A DNA stretch of 5,008 bases from Rhodospirillaceae bacterium CCH5-H10 (GTDB lineage Bacteria; Pseudomonadota; Alphaproteobacteria; Reyranellales; Reyranellaceae). Where the stretch lies: positions 1-5,008 of the forward strand of contig LSKJ01000103.1 of NCBI GenBank assembly GCA_001557035.1. The letters run 5' to 3'. The notes beneath the pieces are model-generated. The model did not search any database. It was not told the origin of the DNA and worked only from the letters and a program-made list of their open reading frames with translations. Shown here piece after piece: positions 1-5,008 of this stretch. A program made the translations under genes and the position numbers. How positions within the stretch are numbered: position 1 is the stretch's first letter; every line of letters begins with the position of its first letter.

Positions 1-947
1 CCGGCGCCGCCGCGACGCCGCCGGCCGCCGGTGGCCCCCTCGGCTCGACGGCCCCCGTGCCCCTGCCCCAGTGGTTCGTCGACATCGACGTGAACAAGAA
101 GGGCGAGGTCACGCGCGCCGACTTCCTGAAGTACCGAATGAAGTCGTTCGAGGCGCTCGACCTCAACAAGGACAACAAGCTGTCGGTCGAGGAGTTCATC
201 AAGGTCGTCGAGCCGCCGGTGACCCCGGCCGACGCGCCCGGCCTGCCGCCGCTCGAGGAGCGCCGCACCCGCGCCCGCGCCGAATTCCAGAACCTCGACA
301 CCAACCGCGACGGCTTCGTCGAGCGCGGCGAGGCCGAGGCGCTGGTCCATTCCGAGTTCAACAACTACGACACGGACCGCGACAACAAGATCACCGAGCC
401 CGAGGTTCGCCTGATCATCCAGCGCTCGTTGCAGCGCGAGGCCGCGGAGCGGCAGCAGGCCGAGGCCCGCCGCCGCCAGGGCATGATGACCCTGAACGAG
501 TTCATCGACATGCAGCTCCGCCAGGCCGACGAACTCGACAAGAACAAGGACGGCAAGGTCAGCAGCCAGGACTATCTGGTCCTGGCCGGCCCCGCCGATG
601 GGCCGCAGGCCAAGAACCTTCTGCCGTTCGACATGCGCAAGCAGATCGCCATGCGCAAGTTCGGCGAGATCGACACCAACAAGGACGGCCAGATCGACCG
701 TGTCGAAATGACCGCTCACGCGCTGAAGCAGTTCCTGGAAATGGACCTCAACAAGGACCGCTTCATCAGCGAGGAGGAGTTCAAGAAGGCGCAGGAAGCC
801 GAGGCCGCCAAGATCCGCGCCATCGTCCAGACGATGATGCCGGCCCAGCCCGCGCAGCCGCGCCCCGCGCAGCCTCAGCCGCGTGGTGGCCAGCCGGCCC
901 CGGCGCCCTCCGGTCCGCCGCCGGGCCTGCCCCAGGGCACGCGATAA
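1..947 (+). CDS. Multi-EF-hand calcium-binding protein, 5' end outside the window
   Basis: Likely binds Ca2+ through tandem EF-hand loops; the cellular role is unknown. Numbering from GTG at 57 as residue 1, 12-residue loops start at residues 11 (degenerate, Lys at position 5), 35, 81, 105, 161, 206 and 230. Typical loops are DTNRDGFVERGE (81-92), DKNKDGKVSSQD (161-172) and DTNKDGQIDRVE (206-217). Asn replaces the usual Gly at loop position 6 in loops 35 and 105, and Arg in loop 230. A Pro/Ala/Gln-rich tail fills residues 262-296. The frame has no stop upstream of 57 and encodes an Ala/Pro/Gly-rich stretch back to the window edge. GTG57 has no visible Shine-Dalgarno sequence, so I infer the true start lies upstream, possibly with a signal peptide and linker; export cannot be judged here. 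The gene ends at TAA 945-947, convergent with glmS. Ca2+ binding is well supported; a specific function is not. Confidence 0.9.
   Translation, partial: GAAATPPAAGGPLGSTAPVPLPQWFVDIDVNKKGEVTRADFLKYRMKSFEALDLNKDNKLSVEEFIKVVEPPVTPADAPGLPPLEERRTRARAEFQNLDTNRDGFVERGEAEALVHSEFNNYDTDRDNKITEPEVRLIIQRSLQREAAERQQAEARRRQGMMTLNEFIDMQLRQADELDKNKDGKVSSQDYLVLAGPADGPQAKNLLPFDMRKQIAMRKFGEIDTNKDGQIDRVEMTAHALKQFLEMDLNKDRFISEEEFKKAQEAEAAKIRAIVQTMMPAQPAQPRPAQPQPRGGQPAPAPSGPPPGLPQGTR
72..794 (+). repeat. Protein-level tandem duplication (about 125 residues, two copies) in the EF-hand protein
   Basis: Residues about 6-121 (nt 72-419) align with residues about 132-246 (nt 450-794), numbered from GTG57. Loop starts correspond at near-constant offsets: 11 to 137 and 35 to 161 (126 residues), 81 to 206 and 105 to 230 (125 residues). 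The linker matches too: PADAP (57-61) with PADGP (179-183), and LPPLEERR (63-70) with LLPFDMRK (188-195). Each copy holds two EF pairs, and within each pair the loop starts are 24 residues apart. The repeat is visible in the protein; the DNA copies have clearly diverged, which suggests an old duplication. Confidence 0.7.
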
Positions 948-964
948 GGGCACCAGAAACAAAG

Positions 965-997
965 AAGCCGCGGCACCGAAAGGTCCCGCGGCTTTTT
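965..997. terminator. Probable bidirectional intrinsic terminator between convergent genes
   Basis: A perfect 9-bp stem pairs AAGCCGCGG (965-973) with CCGCGGCTT (986-994). Inside it, one C-C mismatch (974/985) is followed by ACC-GAAA-GGT (975-984), a 3-bp stem closed by a GNRA-type tetraloop. On the + strand the stem runs into five T (993-997), 17 nt after the EF-hand stop codon. On the - strand it is followed by CTTTGTTTC (read from 964 to 956), so it can also end the glmU-glmS transcript, whose stop codon is about 30 nt before the stem. It sits in the middle of a 77-nt gap between two converging genes, as expected for a shared terminator. Confidence 0.88.
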
Positions 998-1024
998 CAT
1001 GCCCCGGCCGTTAAGGTCTCCCGC

Positions 1025-2848
<1,824 letters not shown>

Positions 2849-2875
2849 GGGATTCTGTCTCGACCGGGAGGGGGA

Positions 2876-4249
2876 TTATTTCTTGCTGGACCGCTCGGCG
2901 GCGGCCTTTTTGGCGGCTGCCGCGCGGTCCCGGAGTTTCGCACGAAGCGCCGCGGCCCGCCCCTTCTTTGTGACCTGGCGCGCGCGGCCGAAGGCCACCG
3001 AGTCGGCGGGAACATCCTCGGTCACGACGCTGCCCGCGGTCACGTTGGCGCCCTTGCCGACCCTGAGCGGCGCCACCAGCGAGCTGTTGGAGCCGATGAA
3101 CACGTCCGCGCCGATCACGGTCCGGTGCTTGCCGTAGCCGTCGTAGTTCACCGCGATCGTGCCCGCCCCGATGTTGCTGCCCGGCCCGATGTCGGCATCG
3201 CCCAGATAGGCCAGGTGGTTCGCCTTGGCGCCGCGCCCCATGCGCGTGGCCTTGAGCTCGACGAAGTTGCCGATATGCACGTCGTCGGCCACGTCCGAGC
3301 CCGGCCGGATGCGGGCGAACGGCCCGATGACCGCGCCCTTGCCGACGCGCACGCCCTCGATGTCGCAGAAGGCCTTGATGACCGTGTTCGCGCCGACCGT
3401 GACGCCCGTGCCGAAGCGGACGTTGGGGCCGATCGTGACGTCGGTGCCGAACTTCGTGTCGGCCGAGAGCCAGACCGTGCCGGGATCGGTCATGGTGACG
3501 CCGCCCAGCATCGCGGCGTGGCGCAGCCGCTGCTGCAGCGCCTGCTCGGCCACCGCCAGCTCGACGCGCGAATTGATCCCCTGGAACTCCGCCTCCTCGC
3601 CCGCCACGGCAATCGCCTTGTGGCCGGCCGCGCGGGCGATCCGCACCGCATCGGTGAGATAGAATTCGCGCTTCACGTTGTCGTCGCGGATCGCCCCCAG
3701 CAGCTTCGCGATCAGCCTGCCGTCGATGCACATCACGCCGGAATTGCAGAAATCGACCGCCCGCTCCGCGGCGTCGGCATCCTTGCTCTCGACGATCCTG
3801 ACCAGTTCGCCGCTCTCGACGATCAGGCGGCCATAGGGCGACGGATCGCGGGCGGTGAACCCCAGCACGCCGACCGCAGCCTTGGCCTTGCTGCAGGCGG
3901 CAACCAGCCTGCGGAGGCTTTCGGTGGTCACCAGCGGCGCATCGCCGAACACGACCATGACCGGGCCGTCATGGCCCTTGAGAGCCCCCAGCGCGGCTCG
4001 GGCGGCGTGCCCCGTGCCCAGCGGCTTGTCCTGCACGGCCGTCGGATGCGGCGCGAAGGCCCTGGCCACCCCGGTGGCGCCGGGCGCGATCACGCCGACG
4101 ATCCGGCTGGGCTTCAGTGCGGCTGCATTGGCCAGCACATGGGCCACCATCGGGAGGTTCGCCAGCGGATGCAGGACCTTCGGCAGGGCCGACTTCATGC
4201 GGGTTCCAGCGCCGGCTGCGAGCACGACCACGGCAATGGGTGATTTCAT
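2876..4249 (-). CDS. glmU: Bifunctional GlcN-1-P acetyltransferase / GlcNAc-1-P uridyltransferase
   Basis: Acetylates glucosamine-1-phosphate with acetyl-CoA, then couples the product to UTP to give UDP-GlcNAc, a precursor of peptidoglycan and lipid A. The protein has 457 residues, normal for the family. The N-terminal nucleotidyltransferase domain (about 1-228) shows LAAGAGTRM (10-18, Arg17) and PKVLH (23-27, Lys24). It continues with QDKPLGTGHA (73-82), FGDAPL (101-106, Mg-binding Asp103), YGRLI (139-143), CNSGVM (168-173) and GINSR (224-228). The C-terminal left-handed beta-helix of hexapeptide repeats (about 250-415) includes GAKANHLAYLGD (340-351, candidate catalytic His345) and NIGAGTIAVNYDG (359-371). 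Residues 421-457 form a Lys/Arg/Ala-rich tail. The start codon is ATG 4249-4247, which places the nucleotide-binding motif at the usual distance from the N-terminus. It is first in the transcript with glmS and divergent from gph. A hairpin-forming inverted repeat abuts its start codon. Confidence 0.98.
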   Translation of the reverse strand: MKSPIAVVVLAAGAGTRMKSALPKVLHPLANLPMVAHVLANAAALKPSRIVGVIAPGATGVARAFAPHPTAVQDKPLGTGHAARAALGALKGHDGPVMVVFGDAPLVTTESLRRLVAACSKAKAAVGVLGFTARDPSPYGRLIVESGELVRIVESKDADAAERAVDFCNSGVMCIDGRLIAKLLGAIRDDNVKREFYLTDAVRIARAAGHKAIAVAGEEAEFQGINSRVELAVAEQALQQRLRHAAMLGGVTMTDPGTVWLSADTKFGTDVTIGPNVRFGTGVTVGANTVIKAFCDIEGVRVGKGAVIGPFARIRPGSDVADDVHIGNFVELKATRMGRGAKANHLAYLGDADIGPGSNIGAGTIAVNYDGYGKHRTVIGADVFIGSNSSLVAPLRVGKGANVTAGSVVTEDVPADSVAFGRARQVTKKGRAAALRAKLRDRAAAAKKAAAERSSKK

Positions 4250-4282
4250 GCCCGTCCGATGCCATGGGGCTGGCGGACGGGC
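4250..4282. repeat. Perfect 9-bp inverted repeat abutting the glmU start codon
   Basis: GCCCGTCCG (4250-4258) is exactly reverse-complementary to CGGACGGGC (4274-4282), with a 15-nt spacer. In the spacer, CCA (4262-4264) can also pair with TGG (4271-4273), extending the hairpin past a 3-nt bulge. On the glmU strand the second arm, CGGACGGGC, directly precedes the ATG and contains the only SD-like purines (GGACGGG). No T tract follows, so it is not a standard terminator. It could be an RNA hairpin in the glmU leader or a DNA operator; the sequence does not decide. Confidence 0.6.
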
Positions 4283-4308
4283 AAGGCGGATATGCTAGAG
4301 AACACAAC
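4250..4308. promoter_or_regulatory. Divergent intergenic region between glmU and gph
   Basis: Only 59 nt separate the glmU and gph start codons, so both promoters must lie here or reach into the opposing genes. TATGCT at 4291-4296 resembles a -10 box for gph, but no convincing -35 lies at the right distance, so I call no promoter. AGAG at 4297-4300, 8 nt before the gph ATG, is a weak Shine-Dalgarno candidate. The glmU-side half is occupied by a perfect inverted repeat. That this region drives both directions is inferred from gene layout. Confidence 0.5.
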
Positions 4309-5008
4309 ATGCAGACAGATGCCGAAAAACTCATCGCCGCCCGCTTCGACACGGTCCTCTACGACCTCGACGGCACCCTGATCGACAGCGCGAAGGACAT
4401 GCAGCTGGCCGTCAGCAACGTGCTGGCTGACCACGGCCTGCCGGCCGTGACCGAGGACGACGTGCGGATCTTCATGGGCCAGGGCAGCAAGGTCACGATG
4501 GGCAAGGCCTTCGCCAAGTACGGCCGGACGCTGGACGAGGACACGCTGACCGCTGTGACGCGCGAGTTCGTCCGCTACTACGAGGCCGATCCGATCAGCC
4601 ACACCACCGCCTTTGCCGGCGTTGCCGACGTGGTCTCCGGCTTCGCGCGGCTCGGGCTGAAGCAGGGCGTCTGCACCAACAAGTTCGAGAAGCCCTCGCG
4701 CATGATCCTCGAGCACCTCAGACTGATGCCGCCAATCAGCGATGTGGCCGGCGCCGACAGTTTCCCGGTCCGCAAGCCCGACCCGCGCCACATCCTGATG
4801 CTGTTGGAGCGCATGGGCGGCGACCCGAAGCGCGCCGTGATGATCGGCGATTCGACGCACGATGCCGAGGCTGCCCGCGGCGCCGGCATCCCGGCCGTCC
4901 TGGTGAGCTGGGGCTACACGGCAAGACCTGCCAGCGAACTGGGCGCCGACGCCGTGATCGATCGTTTCGATGCACTCCCCGCGGCGCTGGCGGGACTCGC
5001 AGCGGGCC
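4309..5008 (+). CDS. gph: Phosphoglycolate phosphatase-type HAD hydrolase, 3' end outside the window
   Basis: Probably hydrolyses 2-phosphoglycolate to glycolate, clearing a product of oxidative DNA 3'-end repair (and of Rubisco oxygenation where present). The reading frame from 4309 stays open to the window edge, giving 233 residues without a stop. HAD motif I is DLDGTLID (19-26), with nucleophile Asp19 and acid/base Asp21. Motif II is the Thr in GVCTNK (120-125, Thr123). Motif III is Lys156 in RKPDP (155-159). Motif IV is MIGDSTHDAEAA (178-189, Asp181 and Asp185). Residues about 28-95 form the helical cap expected of subfamily I HADs. The C-terminal WGYT (201-204) and ELGADAVID (210-218) fit the Gph group, so only a short C-terminal end is missing. 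An in-frame ATG at 4264 would add 15 residues, but it lies inside the inverted repeat without an SD, so 4309 is preferred. Substrate assignment is by family; another small phosphate ester remains possible. Confidence 0.9.
   Translation, partial: MQTDAEKLIAARFDTVLYDLDGTLIDSAKDMQLAVSNVLADHGLPAVTEDDVRIFMGQGSKVTMGKAFAKYGRTLDEDTLTAVTREFVRYYEADPISHTTAFAGVADVVSGFARLGLKQGVCTNKFEKPSRMILEHLRLMPPISDVAGADSFPVRKPDPRHILMLLERMGGDPKRAVMIGDSTHDAEAARGAGIPAVLVSWGYTARPASELGADAVIDRFDALPAALAGLAAG

Noticed and set aside
1..56. GCC/GCG-rich tract that looks like a simple repeat.
   Set aside because: It reads as an Ala/Pro/Gly-rich coding linker in frame with the EF-hand gene, with no exact repeat unit.
57..59. GTG at 57 as the true start of the EF-hand gene.
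   Set aside because: No SD precedes it, and the frame continues open to the window edge with an Ala/Pro/Gly-rich linker-like sequence, so the start is more likely upstream.
4264..4266. Upstream in-frame ATG as an alternative gph start.
   Set aside because: It lies in the spacer of the inverted repeat with no SD, and would add a 15-residue extension before an already adequate N-terminus. It is possible but less likely than 4309.
4246..4860. A 204-codon open frame on the - strand opposite gph.
   Set aside because: It is the antisense shadow of gph, whose + strand frame has all four HAD motifs in order.

Overview
The window comes from a very GC-rich bacterial chromosome and most resembles an alphaproteobacterium. 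The evidence is strong G/C third-position bias and a gph gene divergent from a glmU-glmS pair, an arrangement I recall from several alphaproteobacterial orders (Rhodospirillales, Hyphomicrobiales, Reyranella-like). No RNA gene, IS element, CRISPR array or phage gene is visible, so this looks like core chromosome and no new multi-gene system is evident.

Layout. Positions 1-947 (+) hold the 3' part of a gene for a multi-EF-hand protein that begins upstream of the window. Positions 948-1024 are a convergent intergenic gap with a strong hairpin terminator (965-997) that can serve both strands. Positions 1025-2848 (-) are glmS and 2876-4249 (-) are glmU; they lie 27 nt apart and are almost certainly one transcript, glmU first. 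Positions 4250-4308 are a 59-nt divergent intergenic region with a perfect 9-bp inverted repeat directly against the glmU start codon. Positions 4309-5008 (+) are gph, a phosphoglycolate-phosphatase-type HAD hydrolase that runs off the right edge.

How the genes work together. GlmS makes glucosamine-6-phosphate from fructose-6-phosphate and glutamine. GlmU makes UDP-GlcNAc from glucosamine-1-phosphate, acetyl-CoA and UTP. The pair covers the first and last two steps of UDP-GlcNAc synthesis for peptidoglycan and lipopolysaccharide; the mutase GlmM for the middle step is not in the window. Gph probably removes 2-phosphoglycolate and is a neighbour, not part of that pathway. The EF-hand protein is probably unrelated and convergently transcribed.

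The most interesting points are an internal duplication of about 125 residues in the EF-hand protein, which exposes a decayed eighth EF loop, and the hairpin that could mask the glmU translation start.
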